64,000 bases of DNA, taken from assembly GCA_025084515.1 (NCBI GenBank), contig JAJAGP010000369.1, positions 375,501 through 439,500 on the forward strand, written 5' to 3'. Source of the stretch: Ancistrus triradiatus. Lineage: Eukaryota; Chordata; Actinopteri; Siluriformes; Loricariidae. How positions within the stretch are numbered: the first letter of the stretch is position 1; each line of letters starts with the position of its first letter. Both the position numbers and the translations under genes were made by a program. Positions 37,920-49,729 of this stretch are shown piece after piece. Under the pieces are notes generated by a model. That model made no database searches and was not told the origin of the DNA. It saw only the letters and a list, made by a program, of their open reading frames with translations.

Positions 37920-39807
37920 GCAGAGATAAGGTCAGGGCTGCTGCTACTTTACGCTCCTGTCAGAAACAGGAAAAAACAGCAAGATGAACGACAGCACTAT
38001 AGGACAGACCTTATCCCGTGGACGATTTATTTACCGTGGACAGTCTGGCGAGCGAAATTCTCCGTCGGAGTTGGTCAAGCTAGGGACAGACGAAGGGAAG
38101 AGAAGCAGTGAGGGAAAGACGACGGAAAGGGAGGGGAGCCGGAGCGAGCGTGGGCAAGGTGCAGGCGTCCTTCACGTCGGGTTGAGCCGAATTAGTATGC
38201 ATCCGACGAGGCAATGAGAAAACGTCTCTTTCCTCAGCGGCACAGTCTAACTGATTGGATTGCATCAGGTCGAATCACGCAACCACCACCCCCTCCCCAA
38301 TCCAACTTCGCCCGCCTCTATCGTACGGATTCCCTCGTTCGGCTCACGCCGGGCCATGATCGAGTAGGACAGGACCGGTCTGTCCTTTTTCCCTTTTAAC
38401 GTGAGCGACGCAAAGGTCCCATTAAAGTCAGGAGGGACGGTAACGAATGAATGGAGACTAAAAGCCTGAATGAGGGATAAATTCAATCTCCCGAGACGGC
38501 CATTCATTCAAAACTAATGCCGGTGACGTCCCATAGATGAGTAGAGAATTTTTCCATCCAAGCGTTCCAGCTCACCCTGATAAGGCCAACATCTACCATA
38601 ATGTCCTAATTGTTGTTTTAACGCCAACATTTGGCAAAAAACACGCCTTAACAGTCACTGCATCACGTGTTAAAATCAGTGAAGAAACTGCGCCGAATAC
38701 GAAGATTACAAACAAAGTTCGGGAGCCAGCTGTCCACGGCAAGGGGAAGCTACCAGCAAAAAAACACACTCGGCAAACCTTAATGGAATCATTGTGCAAA
38801 AAAAAGCATTACGACAAGAAAAAACAGATGGCAAGACATGAAAAGACAGGGCGCCAATTCAGGCGGTTGAGAGAGACGGGTTCAAACCACTTTCATAATT
38901 CTTTAGAGCCGAGATACAGCCTGCTAAAACACCATCTTTCAGTCGCACATCCCTAAGTCCAGGCTGAATGATCCAGGCTTTATTTCTGAATAGAATCCCC
39001 AAAATCTTTCATCAAATCACAATACGTGCAACCTCTCATCCACAAAGCTCTCATTTCACAGCCTTTTGGTTGGCTGTGTGTTTGCAGAGATCAAGAAATG
39101 AGAACCAAAAACAAAACCCAGTCCCTGTATTTCTGGCGGGTCACGGGGTCACGTCCCTCCCATCCAGAGGCAATAAAACTCCCCTGCAGCCCCTTAATAT
39201 CACCACCCAGGTTTAACCCCTGATCTGAGATGACAAGGAAGGCAGAAAAGCAGCACGCTTACGGCTGATAACGAGAGGCGTTATGGCTTTAGGTCAGCGG
39301 GCTCTGAGCCAGAGAACTGGAGGACTCTGGATTTTATCTCGGACGTGACAAAACCTTCTGTTTGCACGAGTGCCCCCCCGCCCCTTTCGCCCCGACGTCT
39401 TCAAATCAAGACCAGCGGTGTTGAGTGAGAGAAGAGGAAAAATTGCTGTAAGACAGAGGTGCAAAGGAGGTTCGTCCAAACGGAAGAAAAGTGACATAAA
39501 ATGCAGAATGAATCTGCAGGCTCGCTTTGATCAGAAGCACTTAGGCCCACAACGGGTATCTGAGAAGTCAGAGATGGTAGCGTTACCGAAAATGAATGCC
39601 ATACGTACCGAAACCACAGACCAAAACACGCTCGCTCAGACAATCCAAAACAGATTCCATTAGCATCACACTCTCTCTCTCTGTCTGTTTCGTTCTCACA
39701 TGCACACACAACTGGACAAACAGGGATTGGCTTTGCATTTTGATAGGAATTCCAAAGTGCATTTCTACAGAGATAAGATTCCTTTCTCCTTAGGTCAGTG
39801 TTTTTGA

Positions 39808-39868
39808 GAGAGAGAGAGAGAGAATGAGAGAGAGAATGAGTGAGAGAGAGAGCAGGAGAGAGAGAAAG
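39808..39868. repeat. GA-rich tract
   Basis: Imperfect GA repeats interrupted by atgag words. Confidence 0.9.
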
Positions 39869-40439
39869 TAGGAGAAAAAGGTAATGACCCGTGCCCGTTT
39901 GCCTTGCTGACCCTCTCTCTGTGAGACAATGCCAGGCGACCGGTTTCCTCTTAGTGCCCCACTAACGCTGCCAACATGGGTTGCATGATAAACCGTATGC
40001 TCTCATCACACTGCGCTGTCCTGACACCCTGGCTCGCCCTCCCTCTTTTAGGATACATTCCAATGATATCATCAGTCAAAATGTTCGAGACAAGGTCGCT
40101 GGGCATTCAAACTTGGCCCAGCAGGTCCATGTATCATTCTGTCCTCGTCTGTCTCATTCCTGTATCATTATTATTATTATTATATTATTATTGTTAAAAA
40201 TAAGCACATTTCTTGGTTAAGACAATAAAGGAAGGGTGCATTCTGTACCAGGTCGTGAGATCACTGCCATATGGCACGGAGCAAAAGCACAAAAGTAGGG
40301 TGAATTTATTTAAATCAGTATTTCTGGCTCAGACAGGGAACGAATAAGTACAGAATAATTCATGATCGAGCCTCAGCTCTGCCAAGATCAAATGAGTTTC
40401 ATAAATAAAATAAAAAAACACCTATACAGATATAAACCA

Positions 40440-41960
40440 AGTCATGGACCAATCAAAGTTACCTCTGTCATGGACTGAACAAGTTAAAGATCTACTCAGG
40501 CATCAAGAAGTCAAGTATCAGATGGAGATACCTCAGTCAGGAAGCAAACAAGTTAAAGATCTACCACAGTTCACTCAAGCAGAGATCAAACCGGCCAGTG
40601 ATCTACCAAAGCTATCGCAATCAGGGATAAAACAAGTCAGGGATCCTGAGAAAGTACTCAATCAGGGATCAGACAAGCCTGAGATCCACCAAAACAGACT
40701 CAGTGAGAGACCAAACAAATCAAATATCTATCAAAGTAGATTCGGTCATGGCTCAGACTACCTAGGGATCTAGAAAGGTCAATCCGTCAGGGCTAAGACA
40801 AGCCTGAGATCCTCCAAAGTGAACTCAGTCAGAGATCAAACAAAGCAGAGATCTAAAAAAAAAAACCTCAGTAAGTCATGGATCCACTGAGCGCATTCAG
40901 GCAAGGATCAAACTGGCCAAGGATCTTCCAAAGCCCACTCAGTCACCGACTAAATAATTCAGAAATATCCTGAAGACACCAGAGCTCAAACAAGTCAGGG
41001 ATCCTGAGAAAGTACTCAGGAATCAGAGAAGCCAGGGATCCTCTGAAGCAAACTCAGAGATCAAACAAGTCAGAGATCTATCAAAGGTCACTCAGTCAAG
41101 GATCAAATAAATCAGAGATCTAAAAAAAAGCTCACTAAGTCAAGGATCTACCAGCGCTTACTCGAGCAGGGATCGACCCAGCCAGTGATCTGCCCTAGAT
41201 CAAATAGTCAAGACACAGTCAGGAATCTCAGTCAGACATTAAATCAATCAGGGTTTTCTGAGAAAGTACAAGCCTGAGACACTCCAAAGTAAATTCAGTG
41301 AGAGATCTATAAAAGCTCACTCAGTCAGGGATCAAATAAGAAATGGATCTAACAAAGGTACCTCAGTCAGAAACTAAACAAATCAGGGATCCTCAGAAAG
41401 TACTCTAACAGGGATCAGACAAGCCTGGGAACCTGTGAAGGATATCCATGCCAGAGATCTAAAAATGCTCAGTCAGTTAGGGATAAAGTAAGTATAAGAT
41501 TAAAAAAACCTCATTCAGCCAGGGATCTACCAGAGCAGGAATCAGACAAGCCCGGAATCCTCTGAAGCAAACTCAGTGAGAGATCAAACAAGTCAGAAAT
41601 CTACTATTGCGAACTCAGTTAGGGATCAAATAAGATCAAGTAAGCCAGGGATCACCTAATCAGGGATCCGCCAGAGAAGGCACTCATTCACGGAACAAAC
41701 AAGCCTGGGATCCTCTGAAGTGACATTAACCAATTCAAGAATCTTGAGAAAGAACGTATTTAGGGATCAGGCAAGCATGGGATCTAGCAAAGCGAACTTG
41801 AGCAAGAGAAAAAAAAAATTCAGGAATCACATAAGTCAGGAATCTCCTAAAGGTACATCAGTCAGAGATCAAACAAGTCAGGGATCCTGAGAATGTACTC
41901 AATCAGGGATCAGGGATCAAGCAGTCAGTCTGGGCATCTGAGGAAGCTGCTTAAGTCAGA
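40440..41960. repeat. Degenerate minisatellite, unit about 40-48 bp
   Basis: About 1.5 kb is built from variants of ctcagtcagggatcaaacaa followed by gtcagagatctaccaaagct. The phrases agtcagggatc, aagtcagagatct and caagcctgggatcc recur throughout with substitutions and length changes, giving roughly 30-35 diverged units. The degeneracy indicates an old array. A 109-codon open frame at its left end is a by-product. Confidence 0.85.
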
Positions 41961-42407
41961 AACACGGAAGTAAACTTACTGTTCATCTTAGAAGTTTGAA
42001 GTAATGAAATGACGCCACAAGAAACCGAAAGAAAAACGTGCCTCTCTAATTAGAGCGGGTATCAGGTTGGTATGCAGGGTATAATCGACCTGACATCGCC
42101 ATAGCCACCAACGTGTGATTTTAAAGATTTACACCCTTTCTGCCAACATTCTGCTCCTGATAAGAGGCCACAGTGTCATTTATATGGTTATTACAGCTGA
42201 CAGAACTCATTAACTACTGTTAAGTTGTTAGACTACAACCAGCGTATCAGTGCGATAAGGCCCTGAGCACCTGCCATAAGCACCTGCTGTAACATGATAG
42301 ACCTTATGACCCCCGACACTCCGAATGAGCCATATTATCTCAATCTGTTGTGGATAATACAATAAACCAACCTCGTGCTGCATTTACGATTTCCACTTCA
42401 CATTCCT

Positions 42408-42436
42408 GTGTGTGTGTGTGTGCGTGTGTGTGTGTG
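42408..42436. repeat. (TG)n microsatellite
   Basis: About 14 TG units with one tgcg interruption. Confidence 0.95.
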
Positions 42437-42885
42437 CAATATCCTGACACACAGTGTCCATCAGTACTATCGAACACAGATTAATTCTGCACCGTGAAGT
42501 TACATGAACACCGAGCAGCTCTAAGGAGAAAGAGCTAAGGAGGTCTGAAACAGAAGGGGAAGAGCAGAAATAACAGGAAGCATGCTTTCCTCCTCTTATG
42601 TAAACGTGTCTGGATGACTGGACATTGGAAATAAATAAACCGACCGTAGAAGGGAAATGTGGAGTGCAGCAATTCTCTTTCGAAAATGTTAGAATCCAAA
42701 CAGGAACACCTGGAAATCAGCTGCCAAACCTGCTGCGTCCCCATGACGACCGTCCAGGCTGTGTGTAAATAGTTTATAATGGAAAACAGCATGCAGACAG
42801 ACAGATAATAATTACTAAATTCAACTTGCCTCACAATACCTGCGTTTAAGATCCGGCCCTGTGTTAATCTAAATTCTCAACTAGT

Positions 42886-43434
42886 TTGTGTCCCAATACT
42901 TTTGGCCACACTTGGGTTTGTGTCCCAATACTTTTGGCCACTCTTGGGTTTGTGTCCCAATACTTTTGGCCACATGTGGGTTTGTATCCCAATACGTCTG
43001 GTCACACTTGGGTTTGTGTCCCAATACTTTTGGCCACACTTGGGTTTGTGTCCCAATACTTTTGGCCACACTTGGGTTTGTGTCCCAATACTTTTGACCA
43101 CATGTGGGTTTATGTCCCAATACTTTTGGATACGTGGGTCTGTGTCCCAATACTTTTGGCAACACGCGGGTCTGTGTCCCAATACTTTTGGCCACATGTG
43201 GGTTTGAATCCCAATACGTTTGGTCACACTTGGGTTTGTGTCCTAATACTTTTGGCCACATGTGAGGTTGTGCCCCAATACTTTTGGCCACACTTGGGTT
43301 TGTGTCCCAATACTTTTGGCCACACGTGGGCTTGTGTCCCAATACTTTTGGTTACAGTTGGGTTAGTGTCCCAATACTTTTGGCTACATGCAGGTTTGTG
43401 TCCCAATACTTTTGGCCACACTTGGGTTTGTGTG
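42886..43434. repeat. 33-bp minisatellite, about 16 copies
   Basis: The tandem unit is tgtgtcccaatacttttggc followed by cacacttgggttt. Most copies differ by a few substitutions, such as cacatgtggg, cacgcgggtc and ggttacagttg; one copy (about 43105..43140) is shortened. Because the unit is a multiple of three, all frames stay open for long stretches on both strands, giving spurious frames of up to 195 codons. The unit contains the reverse complement of the terminal-repeat-like motif ggccaaaagtattgggacac. Confidence 0.95.
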
Positions 43435-43910
43435 TGTTTTTTAAAATGGCCCAAATATTTGCTTTCTGATTAATTCCTTCTTTCTTGAATGTTTTGCTGT
43501 TCGGTTTTGCCTTTACGTTTGTTTATGGCTACTGTCTCCAGACATTCCAAAGTCAAGGTCAAAGAAACTTGTGCATTTAAAATGCCAGTTATTCCTATAC
43601 TTCAAAATTTCTACAGATGTGGCTAGTACTTGTACACACATTTTAGAGTTAAACATCTCTGATAACAAGCGCTGAGCAGAAATGGACAAAATCTCACACA
43701 CTTATGGACGGATTCAGTGGTCGTCCTCAGACAGCTGGGTGGGGATTGTTTGGGGAAGAATGTGTATGCTGCTTATTATCTAGACCCGCTGTTTACTGAG
43801 ACTTGAACCCGGAGATATCATCAGTAAATATGTTTGAGGAGAGAAACGTGCACTGGGACAGATCGTCTCCACCCTCCACTCCACCATTATTTCTCTTCTT
43901 CCTGTGCTTC

Positions 43911-44052
43911 AGGATTTTGTATCCCAATACTTTTGGCTTCACACCAAACCCAAGTGTGGCCAAAAGTATTGGGACACAAACCCAAGTGTGGCCAAATGTA
44001 TTGGGACACAAACCCAAGTGTGGCCAAAAGTATTGGGACACAAACCCACATA
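43911..44052. repeat. Inverted short array of the same 33-bp unit
   Basis: After one forward copy (gtatcccaatacttttggct at about 43919), three to four units run in the opposite orientation (aacccaagtgtggccaaaag then tattgggacaca). Together with 42886..43434 this forms a large inverted repeat with about 480 bp between the arrays. Confidence 0.92.
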
Positions 44053-46206
44053 TCTAGGATCTAATACTATACCTGTCTCCTTCCATACTTCGATCCTTAC
44101 ATATACACATGATCTCTTTCTTCATTTTGTGTCTCTACTCAGATTACCCACACTCGAGAGCCCTAGGTTGTAGGATTCTAGATTTCACATCTCTTGCATC
44201 TATAAATAATCTGATTCATGACTTTCCTCTGCCTTGGCAGAGCAGAACAGACAATGTCAGGTTGGACTCGGTTTTATTTGCGACTGAGACGGAAGCAGCG
44301 GCGTCGATGTCCCTCGGTAGGCAAGCAGCGAGACGAAGACGATGATTCACCCCACTTTGCGTGATGAAGGTTGACGACCCCAATTTGTGAGCGGGAGGAG
44401 AAGGAGCAGGAGGGTTGGGGGGCGTTTGGCGTCGACGTCATGCGCTTAGTTAATAGGCAGATGTCCTTGTCCTGACACGAGTAAATCAAGCATCTTACAA
44501 GAAGACAGAACGGAAAGAGAAAATCGAGTAAATAGCCTCAGATGCACACCGGATCATGTGATTTTGGGGGTTGGGGGGTAAACAAGATTGCCTCCTGTCT
44601 GCATGACAAACATTCTCTCGGCGATAAGGAAAGTTACAAAAGAACAAGCGGGACGAGGCAGGGAATCACACGGCTTATTTATGAAACCTTCACCGAGCCT
44701 TTATTCGTGTTCCATACACTGACAATAGATTGAACTCCAGACTGCTTTATCCGCCTCGCTCTTTTAAGACGCACATATTCACAAATGCTCCCCAGTTAGA
44801 ATAAACACTCACCTCTCTGTCCCTTATGTGAGGTGGACTTTTTATTAAATTAACTTATCAAGCCATTCGAATTGTTTTTTAGCTTTTGACTCCAGTTATG
44901 GACTCTAATGATATTTGATAATGATATTCTCTATCTAAAGGCATCATCACTTACAGTCAAAGCCTGCTGCCCGAATGTAACCTGTTCTATAAATATATTT
45001 GGATAAAGGGATCCTATTTCTATTATTTCCAACTGAAAAATCCCTATCTGGTTCCTGAATGTTCAGCGTGATATGGTACCACAGGGAACTTTCTGGTTAG
45101 CTCAGTCGCCCACTATTGGCCAATGAGACGGGCCTCGCTGATGTGAGCAGAACCTCATTCATTAAGTAAGCAATAGTGTTTTTACTAAATGATGTTACCT
45201 CGTAACTAACCCTTAAAAAAATTCCTGCCGATGTGGAAGGTGTCGGGAGAGGTAAGAAGCATTCATTGTAGCGTTAAATAATTCGTCATGAATTCGTTAT
45301 TAGTGGCAGAAATGCAGAGAGCTTGGATATCAGACTTTATTGGCATATTTCTGGAAGCCTTTGTGTTAATTGTTTGTTTTATGCCATTCAATTCAAGATT
45401 ATAGATAATTACAAATATTTGTATGAAAAAAAATACACAAATTAAGTACATTTTTATGAGTACCATTAACGCAATTCGATATTTTATTTTTATTTTTTTA
45501 CCTTTTTTTAAATTAAAAAAAAAAAGTACTATTATAAAATAACACAGTTCTCCTGAATTAAGCTTTTTTTTTTTTAAAGATAGTTATCTTGGGTACCATA
45601 GGTTTATCTAACATCATAAATTCGTCCCAACATGCAGTGTTAACTTTATTGCACTATATAAGCTTACTGTAAATTTGTAAATTTGTTTGCTCGTTCAGCA
45701 AGGTGTAACCTTCTAGCTCAAACACTGCAGTCCAATGAACTTACCCTATGTGCACAGATATGACCTCTGCTAGGGAAGGCACACAAAGACCGAGTCTGCT
45801 CTTAATATAGATACAAGAGACACGGATAAATTAAGAGCTAAATGAGATAAAAAAGATAGAATGCAAACATCCAGAAGACTGTCATCTACATGTACAGTAT
45901 TTTTACACCAGTGCACTGTGTCCTTAGTAATGTTTTTTTAAGTAAGCACTGCATCATCATGATATAAATCCTAAGTTATACAGCCCAGACAACAATGCTG
46001 TTTACGTTTACGAGCCCTGGCATGGTTGGTCACGTTTTGGGACATGTGCCCACAACAAATGGGGCTGAATTTTAAAAGGAAACAACTTCATAGATATTGC
46101 CTGTCTACTTCCTGTTTTTGTTCAATTAGGGCTTTATTACAGTCAGATCGTTCCAACCCTTCACTGCCTGCAGGTCAGACCTGAAAGTCCCGTATAAACT
46201 TTCACT
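44053..46206. other. Gene-free AT-rich stretch
   Basis: I see no gene or recognisable element. It contains A/T homopolymer-rich sequence at about 45480..45580. The last 20 bp include gtataaact (46191..46199), only about 10 bp before the candidate ATG at 46207. Confidence 0.35.
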
Positions 46207-46288
46207 ATGGGAAGAAATCGTGACACAACGTTCCCCCTGCTTTATCTTTTGCTGCTGTTAAATGGAAAACCATGTCCACCAGTTTCAC
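46207..46288 (+). CDS. Candidate membrane protein, exon 1 (signal peptide)
   Basis: The ATG at 46207 opens MGRNRDTTFPLLYLLLLLNG then KPCPPVS, a good signal peptide followed by a short Cys/Pro segment, and the frame runs into a consensus donor (tcac/GTAAGA) in phase 1. Phase-1 boundaries after a signal-peptide exon are typical of immune-type cell-surface receptors. I do not recognise the family. CPPVS is reminiscent of the start of a sushi domain, but no sushi or Ig exon was found in the 597-bp intron that follows. Confidence 0.3.
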
Positions 46289-46760
46289 GTAAGATTATTA
46301 ACAGAAACAGCTCCTAAACAAGTGCTTGTGTCTTTCTGGGCCAGTTTAATCACTCATGAGAGATTTTACAGCACGTCTTATTAGAGAATAAATGTATTGA
46401 ATAAACAAGAAAAGGTTTTTCTATTGTTATATCACATGAGATATGCACGTCACTTGGACCAGAGGGTGAGATGATTGAAAACACCTTGTTAATCACATCT
46501 TGATAGATGATTACAGCCAAAATGTCTGAGATATTTCAAGCATCTCTTGTTCTTCATATCAAGCCTGTAACCATGAATTTGGTAGAGATAAGGGATAAAT
46601 AATCATATAAACAAAACTCTATGCATCATTAGATGAAGCCCAGATATTGTGACCAAGCTTTAGGAAATTGACTTGTTATGTTTGAGTCTGTACATTAGGA
46701 TTAGACTGTTGTGACGTTGTTATTCGTTCTTAACCATCAAAATGTCCTTTTCTCACTCAC

Positions 46761-46823
46761 CTCCATGTTCCCTGCTCTCCCTGGCCTGTCAGCATCAGCA
46801 TCCTCATCCCCTCTCGCTTTACT
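46761..46823 (-). other. Possible 63-nt minus-strand internal exon
   Basis: On the minus strand an acceptor-like ttctggtgcatttag and a donor-like gaacatggag/GTGAGTG bracket 63 bp (21 codons) that are open in one frame (KARGDEDADADRPGRAG). Good splice signals on both sides make this more than random. There is no partner exon and no recognised product. It lies within the intron of the plus-strand candidate gene. Confidence 0.2.
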
Positions 46824-46885
46824 CTAAATGCACCAGAAAGAAATATTATCAGTAAACAGTTTGGATTTCTTGCTATGATGTTCAG

Positions 46886-47115
46886 AAATGGAGTTGTTGA
46901 CCATTTCTGATCTGACTGGCGATTACTCGATCCAGAAACACGAGCACAATCCAGAACTCTCGTACTCCTGTAAACTTATCATATGTTTAGTACTAATTTT
47001 CGTTTTGCTACTGCTCATAACTTACCTTTTCTTTTTTCTGAGGCTGCCCCAAACTGGCAAATGTCACTGCCACCCTTCCTGTTGTTGCTTACGATTAACT
47101 GTGAATGAAAGTTGA
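46886..47115 (+). CDS. Candidate membrane protein, exon 2 (transmembrane and tail)
   Basis: The acceptor atgttcag/AA matches the phase-1 donor at 46288, and joining the two gives an uninterrupted 103-residue frame. Residues 58-79 are a strong transmembrane helix (IICLVLIFVLLLLITYLFFF), followed by a short cytoplasmic tail with a Cys cluster (CHCHPSCCC) that could be palmitoylated. Together with exon 1 this predicts a small type I membrane protein with about 35-40 extracellular residues. An AATAAA at 47127..47132, just after the stop, fits a 3' end. Either an extracellular-domain exon is missing or unrecognised, or this is a relic of a receptor gene. The family is unknown. Confidence 0.32.
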
Positions 47116-48959
47116 CTTTAGTAAAAAATAAAACTACTCGCACTTTAATCAAACAAACACCAACAACGCTATTTGTCATAAGCAAACAGGAAGCACAGCT
47201 ACACGGGATACGATACGAATTTGGAATAAATGAAAGCTAGTACACGTTACACACGCATGTCTACAATGATTAACACTTGAATGAGAATTCACATGAGTTT
47301 TCTAACAAATATAACGCGAAGACATTAACGTTATTTGAATAATCCCGTAACGGTTGTTGGCTAGTTAACTTTCCGAGTAGCTTAGCTATGCTAGCGCTCG
47401 AAAATTGGCCAAAGCTGTTTGCTTCTACGTTAGACAATTACTGACACTTTTATCAAAACATTATTTATTTCTTATATACAGAAAATGTACTTTGCCTTTA
47501 TAGGTACTGACGTTACCTAAACACGCTCTGGTGTTACAACAATAAGTGTCCCATCAACAACTAGTGGATCCTAAAATTACGCAAAGGTAATGAGTGGAAC
47601 ATGTATATTTATCTTTTTTACATCACTATATTGGGGGACATTTTAGCACATCTGAATTGTGTGCGTGTGTCTTGGTTTATATTGTATTGCGAAGAAGACG
47701 AAAAGAAAATGGGTTAAACCCATTCCAATAAGGAATACTCTCTTAAGGCCATAACTTTCTAATGTCCTAATGTCTAAATCCCCAACCATCATAGCCATTC
47801 AGCAGATCAAGCTCATAAAAAGGCTTGAGAGAGGCGATTCGAAGGCATGTCCCCACCATTAGAAAGAGCTAAACCACCACTTAATCATCATCTTCCTGTG
47901 TTTTGTCCCAAAGGGGAACAGACAGAACCTCAGCTTTGATATAGATAAATGGACATATCACGCATCTCTCGCTCATTAGAGCGTCTTCCTGTGTCCTGGT
48001 CTTCCGGTCTAGACAGGCCATGCATCCCACCCAAATTTTGGTCCGATTGTCATGGAGGATGCAGCACTCTGGGAAACATTCTGACAAAGACTCAAGAGTT
48101 TTGTTGGCAGCTGCGCTAGGCTATAAATCAGACCCACAGTGGATGAGCTACAGCCATGAGGTCATCTTTTAATTACATACAGAATGCAGATCACATTAAA
48201 TGTCTGGCCTGCCAAAGTGTCAAAGCTTTACATCATTAAATAGTGTGTAACAGCGGCTATGAAAGTTAAGGCGATCTTTAGTGCCAGACTTTCCTAGAGC
48301 CTGGAACAAAAGTATTTCAAGACGTCGTTACGTGATATAGTGTCGATATGGTATCATTTGGTCAAAAGGTCTTGGCTTCATGTGTTTGGAGCAGATGAAT
48401 AATGCATGCCTCAGTCTTGGTCAGCCTTCCACATTAGCTTGTCTTCACAATCACTGGAGCAGCGCCAACATTCCCCAAAAGCAAGTACAACACGGCCGAG
48501 GGCGGGGGGAGTCCATTTCTTGCCCTCACAATGGGTGCATAACAGTAAACACGGCCATGAGATGGAGCCACCTTCTCCAATCCAAACTAAACATCACGGT
48601 CATCGAGCCACATTTCTCAAGTCATGAGTGAACACTTGATGGGTCAAAAGAAATTCCCTGGAACAATTGGCTCACCACTCATACTTGCACATTCTTCCAA
48701 GACGGTACTGTTTGCAGGAAAAACGTCAAAGAGGATTTGCATTGTCCTTGGAGAACATGTTTACAGGGTGTATGAGTAAAGGATGGTAATAACACGTCAT
48801 TTTCACATCGTAAGTTTAGAATCTTATTGCAATCCCACCTGCTGTGGATTTGAAGGTTGCATTTGAAAGGACTGCAAAAATGTTATAGCACTCACACAAT
48901 CAGTGTCAGAGTATACAGAGTGCCAGTCCATTTCTACCCATTCAACAACAACCAGCAAT
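47116..48959. other. Stretch without a recognised gene
   Basis: I found no known family. A minus-strand frame at 47881..48087 has a protein-like composition (many Cys, Trp and charged residues, ending WDKTQEDDD) but no clear splice sites or match. Confidence 0.3.
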
Positions 48960-49235
48960 TCTATAGTAGTGGTAGCTGTTTTGCTGTTTTGCTGCATCTG
49001 GATGAGGACGGCTTGCCATCATTCTGAATTATAGCAGCAAATTCTAAAGCAGAATGAACTGAATCTCAAGAGAACGTGGGTCATGCAGCAAGAGAACGAC
49101 CCGAAGCACACAAGTCGTTCTACCAAAGAACGTTAAAAGAAGAATACAAATGATTCTGAACGGCCAAGTCAAAGTCCTGACCTTAATCGAGCAGTTCACG
49201 TGATCAAACCCAGCAACATCCCAGAGCAACATCCC
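48960..49235 (+). mobile_element. Tc1-like fragment (family A)
   Basis: The words ttgctgcatctggatgagga, attatagcagcaaattctaa, gaacgacccgaagcacacaa and gtcgttctaccaaagaacg match the 10005..10570 fragment in order. The region before the SPDLxPIE motif (aagtcaaagtcctgacctta) is also visible. All frames are broken. Confidence 0.7.
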
Positions 49236-49729
49236 ATTCTGTACGAACTGCTCGTCCGAGCCGATGTGCAAACGTACACATTTTCATATTTGTAATAATG
49301 GTTGATCTGGATGAGGCGAAGGATTTAGTGGAAGAGTGCAGGCTTGTGCTGGCAGCAGGCTGTGATTAAGTGCCTGCGGTTGATGTATTTTCGTAAGTTA
49401 TCACAGACATGTTCCTGTGCCTGGCAGGAAGAGAGAGAGGGGCACAAACAGGACGGACTGGAATGTGCTTTCCAGTGGCGTGCAGACTCCAGCAAGGGCA
49501 GAGGGCTGGGGTATCTCAGCAAGGGCACTGCTGGGGAGGGGGTGGGTCGAAATAACTGTTACAGAGCTATACCTCTGATGTTATTCTAAAGCTATATGCA
49601 TGTAGTCTGACCAAAAGAGTTTTCTGTTGCATTGCATTATACCTTTTAAGCAAACTTGCTAATAATGAACGTCAAACCATAGTTACAATATCTCTAGGGT
49701 TTACAGGGTTAGAGAACGGTCCAAAAAAA

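Larger units (their letters stand above)
35286..40439. other. Gene-free stretch upstream of bmp16 (promoter side)
   Basis: Apart from the probable 5' exon of bmp16, I see no gene. The section 37460..38100, upstream of that exon, is the likely bmp16 promoter region; it contains CT (37778..37807) and CA (37892..37919) tracts. A GA-rich tract lies at 39808..39868. Confidence 0.35.

Noticed and set aside
38537..38956. 139-codon plus-strand frame
   Set aside because: Lysine-rich with no recognised domain and no splice or conservation support; probably chance.
42886..43434. Regular repeat that superficially resembles a CRISPR array
   Set aside because: The units are directly adjacent with no unique spacers, and the genome is a fish.
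42886..43473. 195-codon open frame with an 11-residue repeat (and several overlapping frames on both strands)
   Set aside because: It is produced by the 33-bp minisatellite, whose length is a multiple of three; frames are open in parallel on both strands and there is no signal, domain or splice context.
47881..48087. 68-codon minus-strand frame with many Cys and Trp, ending WDKTQEDDD
   Set aside because: Composition is protein-like, but I found neither clear splice sites nor a family; not strong enough to call a gene.
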